From an uncultured Dehalococcoidia bacterium (GTDB taxonomy: Bacteria; Chloroflexota; Dehalococcoidia; Lucifugimonadales; Lucifugimonadaceae), in assembly GCA_913052475.1 (NCBI GenBank), contig CAJXEJ010000012.1:1-51222 (forward strand): a DNA stretch of 51,222 nt, written 5' to 3'. The notes under the pieces are model-generated. The model ran no database searches. It saw only the letters and a list, made by a program, of their open reading frames with translations, and was not told the origin of the DNA. Both the position numbers and the translations under genes were made by a program. Shown piece by piece: positions 1-9,912 of this stretch (positions are counted from its first letter, which is position 1; each line of letters starts with the position of its first letter).

Positions 1-561
<561 letters not shown>

Positions 562-638
562 GGGCCTGTAGCTCAGCTGGTTAGAGTGCTACTCTGATAA
601 AGTAGAGGTCGGATGTTCGAGTCATCCCAGGCCCACCA
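562..638 (+). tRNA. tRNA-Ile (anticodon GAT)
   Basis: A complete cloverleaf can be drawn. The acceptor GGGCCTG pairs with CAGGCCC, the D arm is GCTC/GAGT, the anticodon stem is CTACT/AGTAG around CTGATAA with GAT at 596-598, and the T arm is GGATG/CATCC around TTCGAGT. CCA is encoded at 636-638. tRNA-Ile(GAT) is the usual tRNA of a 16S-23S spacer, but here no tRNA-Ala or 23S follows. Confidence 0.97.
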
Positions 639-648
639 TTTGAACTGA

Positions 649-680
649 AAACACCGCCGAATCGGCGGTGTTATTGTTTA
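649..680 (+). terminator. Intrinsic terminator after tRNA-Ile
   Basis: The self-complementary AACACCGCC/GGCGGTGTT hairpin with a five-base loop begins about 12 bases after the tRNA and is followed by a T-rich ATTGTTT. It is a strong Rho-independent terminator and closes the 16S/tRNA-Ile unit before any 23S gene. Confidence 0.85.
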
Positions 681-867
681 ACGCAATACCGGATCGGCGC
701 TTGTCCTGTAATTGCCTGAGCGGATACCAGAATCGGATCTAGAAAATGTTATTCTCATGATCGTTAATCGTTCGTTGATTCGATAGAATGCGGTCGATTT
801 ATCCAACTATCGCGGTTGTAACTGATTGGGTTAAATCTCCACGGTAGAACTGCGGGCTTTCCCGAAC

Positions 868-3800
868 TTGAACTTTCCTCGATTTGTACAACGACGGGCA
901 CGTGGCGACTGCTTTCTGACGCTCGGTGTTTTGATCGCCGTATTTTTGGCAACCACCGTGATGGCGGGTGGCCCGATATATCTACGCTCTCTTGAGAAAG
1001 TAGGGATGGCCGATGTTGTAAATCGGATTGGCATTTACAACAAGAACGTCGGAGCTATTTCTGATTGGATCCCGCTTGAGGCGAACGAAATTGCCAGTGC
1101 AAATGGCATCGTTGATTCTGCTGTAAACAATGAACTCCAACCACTGATCACGCACGGTTCGACTCGAATAAAGTCTCGGGCACACTATTGGGCAGTCGAA
1201 GACGACGACCCCGAAACCGATACCGAAATATGGCGTGACGGATACGGCGTAGGCGCACATTTCTACGAAATGGAAGGTTTGTTCGACGCTGTCACGTACA
1301 TCGAGGGTCGATCTCCCAGCCCGTTGATTCGGCAAGATGAAAACGGCGACCAGATCGTCGAAGTAGTGATCTACGAGAAACGGTCGAGGGATCTCTGGCA
1401 TGGAGAAGAGATGACCGACCTGAAGGTGGGTGACATCATCCACGCAAGCTCAGTTTCTCGAAACGCTGGACTTGTAAAGGGCGAGATTGTCGGCATCTTT
1501 GTCGCAAACAATCTCGTTGATGAATTCTGGGGTGGCAGTCCACGTTCAATTCTCGAACCGCAGCCGCCTAATGCGTATCCCGGACGAGAAGTTCCTCTGA
1601 TCCTGTTCACCGATCAGGACACAATAGCTGCTGGTGTCGGACCATCCAACGCCGGGTTACCGATGAACTACATACGAATTCTGTTCACCGATCCCGATTT
1701 GATCGCAGATGCTAAAGCCGCCGTATTTGTCGATGCTTTCGAAGAATTTGACCAGATGATCAGGGCTGAACTCCCGCGGGGAACGGCACTTCTGGGTGCT
1801 CAAGCCGAGACACGGCGCATGGATCAAAAGATGCTGTTCCTGCGTCTCCCAGCGCTGCTGTTGGCTGCGCTCGCTTTAGCCGTTGTCGGGTACTATCTAT
1901 TTCTGGTGGCAGGGCTTACCGCTCGAAGGCGCGAGCTCGAAACAGTCATGCTGAGATCCCGCGGTCTTTCTACGTTCCAGATGTTGCGGATCCAGATAAT
2001 TGAATCGGCGACGGCGGTTAGTTTACCAGCACTTGTTGCTCCGCTGATCGCATATTTTGCGATCGGATATTCCGGTCGCCTGCCAGTTTTTGAATCGATC
2101 ACTCACGGTCAGAACCTCCCGGTGGAAATGTTGCCGATGGCGTGGGTGTGGGCAGCAGCAGCAGCGATTGTGGCGTTTCTGGTCGTTCTGCTGCCGACAT
2201 TGCTCATCGCTCGCTCGAGCATCTCGAACGCCGATCGTTCGCGCGCCAGACCCGACAGACCTCCGGTGTTCCAGCGCCTGTACTTCGATCTGCTAATCGT
2301 AATTCTTGGCGGGTTTTTCCTCTGGGAGATGACCAATCGAGGAGTGGCCTCGGCCAATCGTGAAGGCGAAATTGTCACCGATCCGATGCTCCTCTTTTTT
2401 GCACCAGCGATGTTGCTGATTTCCGCCGCGTTGGTCATGCTCCGTGCGTTCCCAATTATTACCCGGGCAACCTCCTGGGCTGCGGTCAAATTCACGGCCG
2501 CTCCCTTGGCACTCGGGTTCTGGCGGTTGGGACGAAACCCCTACTGGTACGCCTGGCCTGTTCTTCTGATCATTCTGGGCACGGGACTCGGTGTGATGGT
2601 CGGCACTCTGGGATCGACACTCGAGCGTAGCAACCGTGAGCAGATTTTCTATGACAACGGAACTAATCTGAGACTTCGTCCTGCGGGTACTCGTAACGAC
2701 GTCAGGCAGATTGAGATTGATGAACTTTCAGCGATCGATGGCGTGAATGTCGCGACGATGGCGTATCGACAGAAGGCGAAAGTTGGAACCACCGCGCAAG
2801 GCATGGAATTCACTGTCCTAGGTGTCGAGGCAGACAAATTCCCTGATATGACCTGGTTCAGGGAAGATTTTGCTGACGAATCGTTAGATGAAATATTCGA
2901 TCGCGTCAACGTTCCTTCGAAACCGGAACCGGTGATTCTGCCTGTGGGCACCAGGACACTTTCTGCCTGGACGATGCAAGATCCTTACGTCCAAGATCAC
3001 TTCTTCTGGATCGTCCTGAAGGACTCCGAAGAACGTCAGATAACGGTCACTCTCGGTCAAATCGGCGACAGCTGGGCAAAGCACTCAAACGATATTCCTG
3101 AGCACCTCGTCCCTCCGATCGAAGTCACTTCTCTGCAGACGTTCATGCAGGCGGGGGGCGATGGTGGGGAGCGGACTACATGGTTCATGGACGATCTGAA
3201 AGCATCTGGTCCAGGATTCGAAACGACACTCCTCGACTTCGATGGCAATAGCCTTTGGACCGCACTGCCGACCTCGAATGGACTCGACGATTCCTACACA
3301 GACGTAGCAGAGCCTGCTGGAGTGGGTGATCCCGGAACCGGTGTGGGGCAGATGACTCTAAACCGCGGAACGGTAGCTGGAGTAAGAGGTGCGTACCGCA
3401 GCTCAACAGGAGATCCTGTTCCAGTTATTGTTTCTGAAAACTTCGTTGCTCTGACTGGTATCGGTCCGGGACAACCTCTTGTAGTTCAGATTGCAGGAGG
3501 ATTTGTTCCGGTTCTACCGGTCGCCGTAGCCGGGTTATTTCCTACGCTTGATCCTGACCGCAGTCCGTTCATGGTTCTCGACGTCAAAACCTTGCTAGCG
3601 TTTGTTGAGTTGCGTGGCATGGTGTACATCGATGCGAACGAGGTATTCCTTGATATTGATGCAAGTCGTCACGAACAGATAGCCGCTTCGGTTCGGCAGA
3701 TCTTCCGCTCTGGTTCACTGCTGGATCGGGAAGCCCGAATTGCGGATTCGGTGATCGATCCACTGGCAGTCGCCGGATGGCGCGGAATGGGAGGTGTGTC

Positions 3801-4197
3801 CTTAATCATCGGGGGTATCGCACTCGTCCTCGGCTATGTCACTTATCTTGTGGCGCACTCAAACCGGAATATTCACGATTCGGCTTACCTACGAGCAATG
3901 GGATTTTCGAAACCCGGCTTCATGCGTAGCGCGGCCATCGAGCATGGAATCGTTGCGGTACTCGGGGTGGTAGTTGGAGTTGTAGCGGGTCTGGTTACCA
4001 GTCGCCTTGCGGTTGGAGCAATTGCTTATTCAGAGACAGGCAGGGCGTTGCTGCCTCCGTTTATTCTGCAGACAAGCTGGTGGCCTGTGCTGGCGATTCT
4101 GGTTATCGCCGGTGTTGCCGGGTTTATCGGTATCGCCTCATCGTTCATCGGTTTCCTGCGAAAGCCACTACACGAGCTCACGCGCACTACCGAATAG
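868..4197 (+). CDS. FtsX/MacB-type ABC transporter permease, large two-module protein
   Basis: The product is 1109 residues and starts at TTG. The N-terminus carries a membrane segment (about residues 15-35), then a roughly 290-residue extracytoplasmic domain. A block of several membrane segments follows (about 325-600), then a second large extracytoplasmic domain (about 610-960) and three C-terminal membrane segments. This is the double-module architecture of FtsX-domain permeases of the LolCDE/MacB superfamily, which export or extract lipids, peptides or drugs with an ABC ATPase. No ATPase gene lies beside it, so the partner must be encoded elsewhere. The substrate cannot be read from the sequence. 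The start is chosen because the N-terminal membrane segment follows soon after; no good ribosome site was seen. Confidence 0.8.
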   Translation: MNFPRFVQRRARGDCFLTLGVLIAVFLATTVMAGGPIYLRSLEKVGMADVVNRIGIYNKNVGAISDWIPLEANEIASANGIVDSAVNNELQPLITHGSTRIKSRAHYWAVEDDDPETDTEIWRDGYGVGAHFYEMEGLFDAVTYIEGRSPSPLIRQDENGDQIVEVVIYEKRSRDLWHGEEMTDLKVGDIIHASSVSRNAGLVKGEIVGIFVANNLVDEFWGGSPRSILEPQPPNAYPGREVPLILFTDQDTIAAGVGPSNAGLPMNYIRILFTDPDLIADAKAAVFVDAFEEFDQMIRAELPRGTALLGAQAETRRMDQKMLFLRLPALLLAALALAVVGYYLFLVAGLTARRRELETVMLRSRGLSTFQMLRIQIIESATAVSLPALVAPLIAYFAIGYSGRLPVFESITHGQNLPVEMLPMAWVWAAAAAIVAFLVVLLPTLLIARSSISNADRSRARPDRPPVFQRLYFDLLIVILGGFFLWEMTNRGVASANREGEIVTDPMLLFFAPAMLLISAALVMLRAFPIITRATSWAAVKFTAAPLALGFWRLGRNPYWYAWPVLLIILGTGLGVMVGTLGSTLERSNREQIFYDNGTNLRLRPAGTRNDVRQIEIDELSAIDGVNVATMAYRQKAKVGTTAQGMEFTVLGVEADKFPDMTWFREDFADESLDEIFDRVNVPSKPEPVILPVGTRTLSAWTMQDPYVQDHFFWIVLKDSEERQITVTLGQIGDSWAKHSNDIPEHLVPPIEVTSLQTFMQAGGDGGERTTWFMDDLKASGPGFETTLLDFDGNSLWTALPTSNGLDDSYTDVAEPAGVGDPGTGVGQMTLNRGTVAGVRGAYRSSTGDPVPVIVSENFVALTGIGPGQPLVVQIAGGFVPVLPVAVAGLFPTLDPDRSPFMVLDVKTLLAFVELRGMVYIDANEVFLDIDASRHEQIAASVRQIFRSGSLLDREARIADSVIDPLAVAGWRGMGGVSLIIGGIALVLGYVTYLVAHSNRNIHDSAYLRAMGFSKPGFMRSAAIEHGIVAVLGVVVGVVAGLVTSRLAVGAIAYSETGRALLPPFILQTSWWPVLAILVIAGVAGFIGIASSFIGFLRKPLHELTRTTE

Positions 4198-4351
4198 GTG
4201 CGGCTCGATCACGTTTTCTACGGCAAGCTTTTTGGTGGTCTGAATCGATTGAGTTCAGCCGTAGTGAGTCGTTGCACGCCGGATGCAATGTCAGAGGCAC
4301 TCGAAAGATGGCACGTCTACCAACAATCCGGGCTCTGGCAAATAGCTTTTA

Positions 4352-5530
4352 CTACCGCACTCGGTCGATGAAGTCCGCTAACGTGGATTCGTACTCGGAT
4401 CGGTATAGATTCCAACTTTGTCCATGACCGGCACCCTTGAACGTGTGCATCTCCACTGTTCCGGGTAGAACGATGGCAAATTCGTTACTCGTCTCGATCG
4501 GAACCGTATTGTCTTCGTCGCCGTGGAATAGCAATATCGGAATATCGAGTTCGTCCGCTTGAGCCAGAAAATCGACCGCACCCCAATCGATCCCAAACCG
4601 AGCAGCTGCAATCAATTTGGCTGCGAATGTGATTGGCGCCGGAACGCTCCGCTCTTCGGCACCTTTGTCGATCGTCCTTCCGAAATTGAGCATCGGCGCA
4701 TCTAGAACGATGCCGACCGTGTGACCAAATAGCTCGGATTTCAGTTGGTAGTTCACTACGATTCCGCCACCCATAGAGTAGCCAATCAGGACGATATCTT
4801 CCGCACCATTGTCGAGTGCGAGCCGTACAGCGGATTCGACATCTTCCCATTCGGTCGCACCGTACTCGTAGTATCCCGATTCACTTGCCGGAGCATCTTC
4901 GTCGTTCCGGTAATCTATAGTCAGTGAATGGACATTTAGCCGTTCTAAATCATCGATGATCTTGAGTGAAGAGTTGCGATTGCTGGTACGCCCGTGGACG
5001 AGAATCGCCCACGTGTTCGAATCAGCTTCGAGGTACCACGCACCGAGCTCACCAAGAGGCGCTGAAAAGAATTCTTCCTGGTAGTCGAGTCCATAGGCTG
5101 AGTATGGATCGTGTGGAAAGGAACCTCGATCGAATCGAACGTCACTGCCGACCTGGAGTTCACCCTCAAGCAACGTGAATTCACGTGTCACTAGCCCGTC
5201 GATTTCTGAGATAACGTCGCCTAGTTGGCCATAATTATCGTCGTCGGTGATGCCCCATATCGCCGAAAGAGACAGATTTTTCTCTTCCTCGGCACCACGG
5301 ATTTGACGGAGAGTGATCGTATCGGGACCGATGTCGGTGATTTTCACTCGAAACTCACCAGGTTCGTGGTCTACTCGCAATCCATCTTTTTCAAGAACTC
5401 CCGAGAAATACCACCCCCCACCGACGATAGCGATCAGTACAAAGACGACCAGAACTATCACCGTATATCGAACAATTTTGTTGTTGAGAACTGATCGCAT
5501 ATCAATCGTTACGGTCGTTCGCGGGGTCAC
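4352..5530 (-). CDS. Membrane-anchored alpha/beta hydrolase
   Basis: The product is 392 residues from a GTG start; an ATG 11 codons in (5497) is an equally good start. One N-terminal membrane segment (about residues 20-43) is followed by a beta-rich linker and an alpha/beta hydrolase domain. The nucleophile elbow is GYSMGG, the acid is probably the Asp in HGDEDNTVP, and the His is in GAGHGQSW, so the Ser-Asp-His triad is complete. The fold resembles BAAT/dienelactone-hydrolase-like serine esterases and S9-like peptidases. The substrate is unknown. The single anchor suggests the catalytic domain lies outside the membrane. It converges with the FtsX-type permease. Confidence 0.8.
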   Translation of the reverse strand: MTPRTTVTIDMRSVLNNKIVRYTVIVLVVFVLIAIVGGGWYFSGVLEKDGLRVDHEPGEFRVKITDIGPDTITLRQIRGAEEEKNLSLSAIWGITDDDNYGQLGDVISEIDGLVTREFTLLEGELQVGSDVRFDRGSFPHDPYSAYGLDYQEEFFSAPLGELGAWYLEADSNTWAILVHGRTSNRNSSLKIIDDLERLNVHSLTIDYRNDEDAPASESGYYEYGATEWEDVESAVRLALDNGAEDIVLIGYSMGGGIVVNYQLKSELFGHTVGIVLDAPMLNFGRTIDKGAEERSVPAPITFAAKLIAAARFGIDWGAVDFLAQADELDIPILLFHGDEDNTVPIETSNEFAIVLPGTVEMHTFKGAGHGQSWNLYRSEYESTLADFIDRVR

Positions 5531-5685
5531 CGTCGACGTTCCAAATCACTGGCCGTGAAGGTATTTTAGCTATTCTGCCTTGTCGGTGGAAAATTACTGA
5601 AGGGCGTTGGCTCTGTTAGAGTCGCCACACTCGTACAATCCAGACGGGATATCAGTTTTATAAGCGAGCAAGGGCTCATCGTTAC

Positions 5686-6171
5686 TTGATTGATGTACAC
5701 GAACCCGATCTTCCCGATCTAAAGCGGGGACCGCACGGACACCCAGCCTGTTCCGATTGTGGTCGAACGATCTGGAACGATCCGAAGGTAGTCGGCGCCG
5801 CGATCGTGCCGATGGATGGCGGTATCGTCATGGTTCAACGTGCCATCGAGCCTGCCATCGGTAAGTGGAGCTTCCCATCCGGTTACGTAAATCGTGGCGA
5901 GAAGCTGGAAAACGCTGTTGAGAGAGAAGTTCTCGAAGAATGTGGACTTGAAGTGGATGTCGAACGTTTGGTTGGATTGTACTCAGAGGAAGGTAATTCG
6001 ATCATCCTAGTGGTCTACGAAGCGAGAGTGACCGGCGGGAAGCTCGAATCTGCCGATCATGAAAACCTTGATGTCCGAGTATTTAGTATCGATGATCTAC
6101 CCGAACTGGCCTTCGAGCACGATCGGGGAATTCTCGCCGACTGGATGAAATCGCAGGAGACGGTGTTATGA
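5686..6171 (+). CDS. Nudix hydrolase
   Basis: The product is 161 residues. A perfect Nudix box G-X5-E-X7-REUXEEXGU lies at about residues 66-88 (REVLEECGL), so a Mg-dependent hydrolase of a nucleoside diphosphate linked to another group is expected. The N-terminus has one CxxC pair (C22, C25, in CSDCGRTIWNDPK). This matches the second half of the zinc ribbon found in NADH-pyrophosphatase-like Nudix proteins; the first CxxC pair is missing. The frame is open upstream only to a stop at 5617 and holds no ATG or GTG, so the TTG is the likely start, with AGCAAGG about 12 bases ahead. Its stop overlaps the start of the next gene (ATGA). Confidence 0.88.
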   Translation: MIDVHEPDLPDLKRGPHGHPACSDCGRTIWNDPKVVGAAIVPMDGGIVMVQRAIEPAIGKWSFPSGYVNRGEKLENAVEREVLEECGLEVDVERLVGLYSEEGNSIILVVYEARVTGGKLESADHENLDVRVFSIDDLPELAFEHDRGILADWMKSQETVL

Positions 6172-7292
6172 GATCCCATAGCGACGTAGTGATTGTTGGT
6201 GGAGGAATAGTTGGCTCCTCGATCGCATATCGGCTGGCGAGTGAAGGTTCTAGTGTCACGATCATCGAGCGTGACTCGATCGGCAATCATGCATCTGGTT
6301 TCGCTCTTGGTCTACTAAATCCCACGAACGAAACGGGGAATATCGAATCACTCAATCACCAATCATTTTCGATGTATAAAGAGCTGTTGGGCCCCGTTCA
6401 GGAAGAATCGGGCGTAGACGCACAAGTCCTAACTGTCCCGCATGTGGAGCTTGCCCTCGAGGAGTCGGAAATTCCCGAACTCAAGGCTGAGGTTAATCGA
6501 ATCAAAGCGTTCTCGGAATTCCACTCGACCTGGCTGGAGCCGGCCGATGTTCGGAAGATGGAACCTCGTATTTCCGAGGATATCTACGGCGGGGTGCTAG
6601 TCGAAAAAGTCATCATGCTCGATAGCTACAACCTGACCCTTGCCACTGCTCAGGCAGCTGAATCACGTGGCGTTGAGATCGTCCTTGGCGAAGCAACCGG
6701 AATCATTTATGAGAAAGATCGCGCCGTTGGCGTGAACCTTGGCGGTGACAGGATCGATTGCGACGCGGTCGTGCTAGCACTGGGCCCCTGGTCAGGTACG
6801 GCAGGATTGTGGGCGGAAACCGACATTCCGATTGTCCCTCAGAAAGGCGAGATCGTTCGAGTTGAGGGATTGGATCCTCCGCTCGGGATCCACATCCATG
6901 GTTTCACGCTCGGTAGCTCTTGTTCAGTGGTTCAAAAAGGCGATGGTGCAACGTGGTTGGCAGCGACCTCTCAGGACGGTACCGGCTTCGATGTAACACC
7001 CTCTGGCGAAGCGTTGGAATCGCTTTCGCAGCGCGGGATGAGGATGTTGCCGGAACTGGAGTCGCATCAGCTTGTTTTGCACACGGCGTGCATGCGTCCT
7101 GTCGCTCCCGATGGTGATCCGATTCTCGGCAAGATTCCTGGCAAAGATGGAGTGTTTGTCGCGACTGGTACGGAAGGTAAGGGTATCTTGCTTGCACCGG
7201 TGATCGGACGCGCTATTGCTGATCTGGTTACGACGGGAGAGACCGATATCGCAATTGCCGAGTTCGGAATCGAACGTTTCGCGACTGGCTAA
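6168..7292 (+). CDS. FAD-dependent oxidoreductase (DAO / glycine oxidase-like)
   Basis: The product is 374 residues. It opens with the dinucleotide-binding GGGIVGSS Rossmann motif (about 10-17) and ends with a second FAD-contacting region (VATGTEGKGILLAPVIG), as in the D-amino acid oxidase/glycine oxidase/sarcosine oxidase superfamily. These enzymes oxidise amines or amino acids with FAD and release H2O2. The exact substrate cannot be assigned. Its ATG overlaps the Nudix stop by four bases, so the two are translationally coupled; the pairing suggests joint turnover of a nucleotide-linked or amine metabolite, which is inference. The stop overlaps that of the convergent next gene. Confidence 0.85.
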   Translation: MRSHSDVVIVGGGIVGSSIAYRLASEGSSVTIIERDSIGNHASGFALGLLNPTNETGNIESLNHQSFSMYKELLGPVQEESGVDAQVLTVPHVELALEESEIPELKAEVNRIKAFSEFHSTWLEPADVRKMEPRISEDIYGGVLVEKVIMLDSYNLTLATAQAAESRGVEIVLGEATGIIYEKDRAVGVNLGGDRIDCDAVVLALGPWSGTAGLWAETDIPIVPQKGEIVRVEGLDPPLGIHIHGFTLGSSCSVVQKGDGATWLAATSQDGTGFDVTPSGEALESLSQRGMRMLPELESHQLVLHTACMRPVAPDGDPILGKIPGKDGVFVATGTEGKGILLAPVIGRAIADLVTTGETDIAIAEFGIERFATG

Positions 7293-8296
7293 ACGCCCGC
7301 TTCCAGACGAGCCATTTCCACCGCAAACCACAGGGCCATGGCACCACCTCTGTCATCGAGTCCGTCGGTGTACGATCGATTCACATATTCGTCGATTGTC
7401 GCAAGCGGGCCAGTGCCGACACATACGTGTTCGAGTTCACCGTTCTCGGTGGTTCTCTGGGCGATACCACGCCACGCTCTGCCGGCAAATTCTTGCCACT
7501 CGTCCGAAAGCCATCCTTCGCGTAGTCCTCTGGCTATCGAGTATCCGATCATTGCAGTCGCACTGAATTCGAGATAGGTGTTTGGCATGTTGATGACCTG
7601 ATGCCACATGCCTGACTCGTGCTGATGGCGCACCAGTCCTTCTAGGTGCAGGATATGGGTGTGGAGCAGTTCGGGTCGAGAGGGGTGATCCTCGGGTAGA
7701 TAGGTGAGCGCTTCCGCGAAACCGAGGGCGGCGAATGCGTTTCCTCTACCCCAGTAAAACGGGGATGCCTTGCAGTGCCACCAGAGGCCATTCGGCTGGA
7801 GAGTATCTGCCGAAAGAAGAAACTCGCTGAGCAGATCGATGTATTTGTAATTAAGTGTGCTGTGGAACGCCCGCCCAAGTATTGTCGACGCGAAGAAAAA
7901 ATCCTCAACCCTGATGTCGGGATCGAGCGGTCCGTCTTCGATGGTTGGTCCGAACCGATCGGCAACAGTGCCTAGCAATTCGAGATATCGATCGTCATCG
8001 GTCGACATTGCCAGCTCGTCTGCCCAGCAGAAACCCGCGTAGTTCGCTGTGCCATCAGTTTCACTGAAAAGTTTCGCTGGAGTTGTTACGTATTCGGCGA
8101 CAGTTGAAGCAATGTCAATGGACGGGTCATCCGAATCTGGGCGGAGTTCGTGAAGACGAAGCCTTCCGCTCAACGCAACACCCTGTGTGTACACGACCGG
8201 CCGTTCAAGTAACTGACCGTAGTGTGTCGAAAGGGATGTCCCGAGTTCGATCGGACTCTGCAAGTTGTCTTTCACTCCCTGCTCGATATTGTGCAC
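7289..8296 (-). CDS. Glycoside hydrolase family 88/105-like protein
   Basis: The product is 335 residues from GTG. The sequence has the alpha-helical (alpha/alpha)6-barrel feel of unsaturated glucuronyl/rhamnogalacturonyl hydrolases. Typical pieces are the WGRGNAFAALGFAEAL block (about 180-195), an FCWADELAM block carrying an Asp, and a C-terminal YTDGLDDRGGAMALW block. Family enzymes hydrate 4,5-unsaturated uronic acids released by polysaccharide lyases. No signal peptide is seen, so it probably acts on imported disaccharides in the cytoplasm. No lyase or transporter lies nearby. The stop codons of this gene and the convergent oxidase share bases. Confidence 0.72.
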   Translation of the reverse strand: MHNIEQGVKDNLQSPIELGTSLSTHYGQLLERPVVYTQGVALSGRLRLHELRPDSDDPSIDIASTVAEYVTTPAKLFSETDGTANYAGFCWADELAMSTDDDRYLELLGTVADRFGPTIEDGPLDPDIRVEDFFFASTILGRAFHSTLNYKYIDLLSEFLLSADTLQPNGLWWHCKASPFYWGRGNAFAALGFAEALTYLPEDHPSRPELLHTHILHLEGLVRHQHESGMWHQVINMPNTYLEFSATAMIGYSIARGLREGWLSDEWQEFAGRAWRGIAQRTTENGELEHVCVGTGPLATIDEYVNRSYTDGLDDRGGAMALWFAVEMARLEAGV

Positions 8297-8436
8297 TCTA
8301 CCAGCTTCGGAAGACCTGGAATTTTTTCCATGATGGGGAGGATAGCAACGAATATCGCCTTAAATGCTCAAACAGCACGGAAATGCGATAAAGTGCGACC
8401 ACACTGTGGATTAGCCGCGAAAATCCGAGGATCGAC

Positions 8437-9852
8437 ATGACAACAGCCGCTTCGACCGACCTTTCATTGATGGCCCACTTACTTCGACGTGCCGGATTTG
8501 GATCCGACCGCGCTGAGCTTGAGCGATACACTGCTCGAAGTTATGAAGATGTGGTGGACGATCTACTGAATCCCGAACGATTCGCAGAGCCAGAGGATGA
8601 AGTGCTCACCCGGTTCTACCCGCACCTGCACGCTGCGATCGATAATCCAGCGGTTTGGAATGGCCGTTGGTTCTACAGGATGATCAACACTGATCGACCG
8701 CTCGAAGAGAAGATGACACTGTTCTGGCACGGTGTGTTTGCTACTGGTTGGACAAAGAGCGAGCACACCCCGACTATCGTCGATCATATCCAGATGCTTC
8801 GAGAGAACTGCATGGAAAACTTCCGGACTCTGCTCCTAGGTATCTCGCAGGATCCGGCAATGATTTTCTGGCTCGACAATAACGAAAATCACGGCGATGC
8901 GATCAATGAGAACTACGGTCGTGAAATCCTTGAACTGTTTTCGATGGGTATCGGCAGCTACACGGAAGACGACATCAAGAGCGCAGCACGAGCGTTCACC
9001 GGTTGGACGTATAAGCAACCGGTTCCGCTGTATCCGTACGGTCAGCGATCAGTCGACTACCTCTTCAGAGAGGATGACCACGATTTCGGAGAGAAAACGT
9101 TCCTAGGTCACACTGGCAACCTTGATGGTGGGGACATTGTCGACATCATTGCCAGGCAGGAGGCAACCGCTCGCTTCATCGGTCGCCACCTCTACAACTT
9201 CTTCGTCGCCGACGAGGCGCAGGTGCCGGCATGGAGCATCGAACCACCAGCCGATCCCGGTGCCATCGACGATCTGGTGAAGGCGTGGATGGATTCAAAT
9301 GCTGACATTAAGTCAGTTTTGCGGGTGATGTTCAATTCCGACTGGTTCAAGGCAGCTCGCTTCAAGCACGTGAAGTCACCGACCGAGTTTGTGGCGGGCG
9401 TGCTGAAACTTTCTGGAGAGTATGCCGCGCCAGCGCCGAATCTGCACAGCCTCGAAGGCACGATCGTAGCCATGGGGCAGAAATTAATGGATCCGCCCAG
9501 CGTTGAAGGTTGGCACACCGGTAAAGAGTGGATCGATGGCGGTACGCTCACCGAGCGAGTCAACTACGCCATCGACACACTGAATGATCCGACCAAACCC
9601 GGAGTGAAGGCGATCATTGAACGCATCAAAGCTGGAGTTGGCCAGACGACTCCCGAGCAACTCGTCGATTGCGTGCTCGAACTCGTTGGCCCACTCGAAG
9701 TTGCATCAGAAACCCGTGATGCATTGGTTGCACATGCGGAATCTGAAGGCGTGCTGGACTGGGGCTCTGAGACCGCAGATGAGACCAGTTCTGCCCGGGT
9801 TGTTCAGATGCTCACGCTTGTTGTTTCGGCTCGAGAATTTCAGTTCGCTTGA
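8437..9852 (+). CDS. DUF1800 family protein
   Basis: The product is 471 residues with ATG after GAGGATCGAC. It matches DUF1800 from start to end: the N-terminal LLRRAGFG motif, EKMTLFWHGVFATG, ENYGREILELFSMG, ARAFTGWTY, and a C-terminal PPSVEGWHTGKEWI. The family is widespread in Planctomycetes, Chloroflexota and Proteobacteria, nearly always beside DUF1501, and its function is not established. Here it lies 60 bases upstream of DUF1501 in the same direction. Unlike many relatives it shows no signal peptide. Confidence 0.93.
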   Translation: MTTAASTDLSLMAHLLRRAGFGSDRAELERYTARSYEDVVDDLLNPERFAEPEDEVLTRFYPHLHAAIDNPAVWNGRWFYRMINTDRPLEEKMTLFWHGVFATGWTKSEHTPTIVDHIQMLRENCMENFRTLLLGISQDPAMIFWLDNNENHGDAINENYGREILELFSMGIGSYTEDDIKSAARAFTGWTYKQPVPLYPYGQRSVDYLFREDDHDFGEKTFLGHTGNLDGGDIVDIIARQEATARFIGRHLYNFFVADEAQVPAWSIEPPADPGAIDDLVKAWMDSNADIKSVLRVMFNSDWFKAARFKHVKSPTEFVAGVLKLSGEYAAPAPNLHSLEGTIVAMGQKLMDPPSVEGWHTGKEWIDGGTLTERVNYAIDTLNDPTKPGVKAIIERIKAGVGQTTPEQLVDCVLELVGPLEVASETRDALVAHAESEGVLDWGSETADETSSARVVQMLTLVVSAREFQFA

Positions 9853-9912
9853 TTCTCAGTACTAAGTGACACACCACCCGTTTCGAACGATTTCAACGAT
9901 GGAGAACCAATT

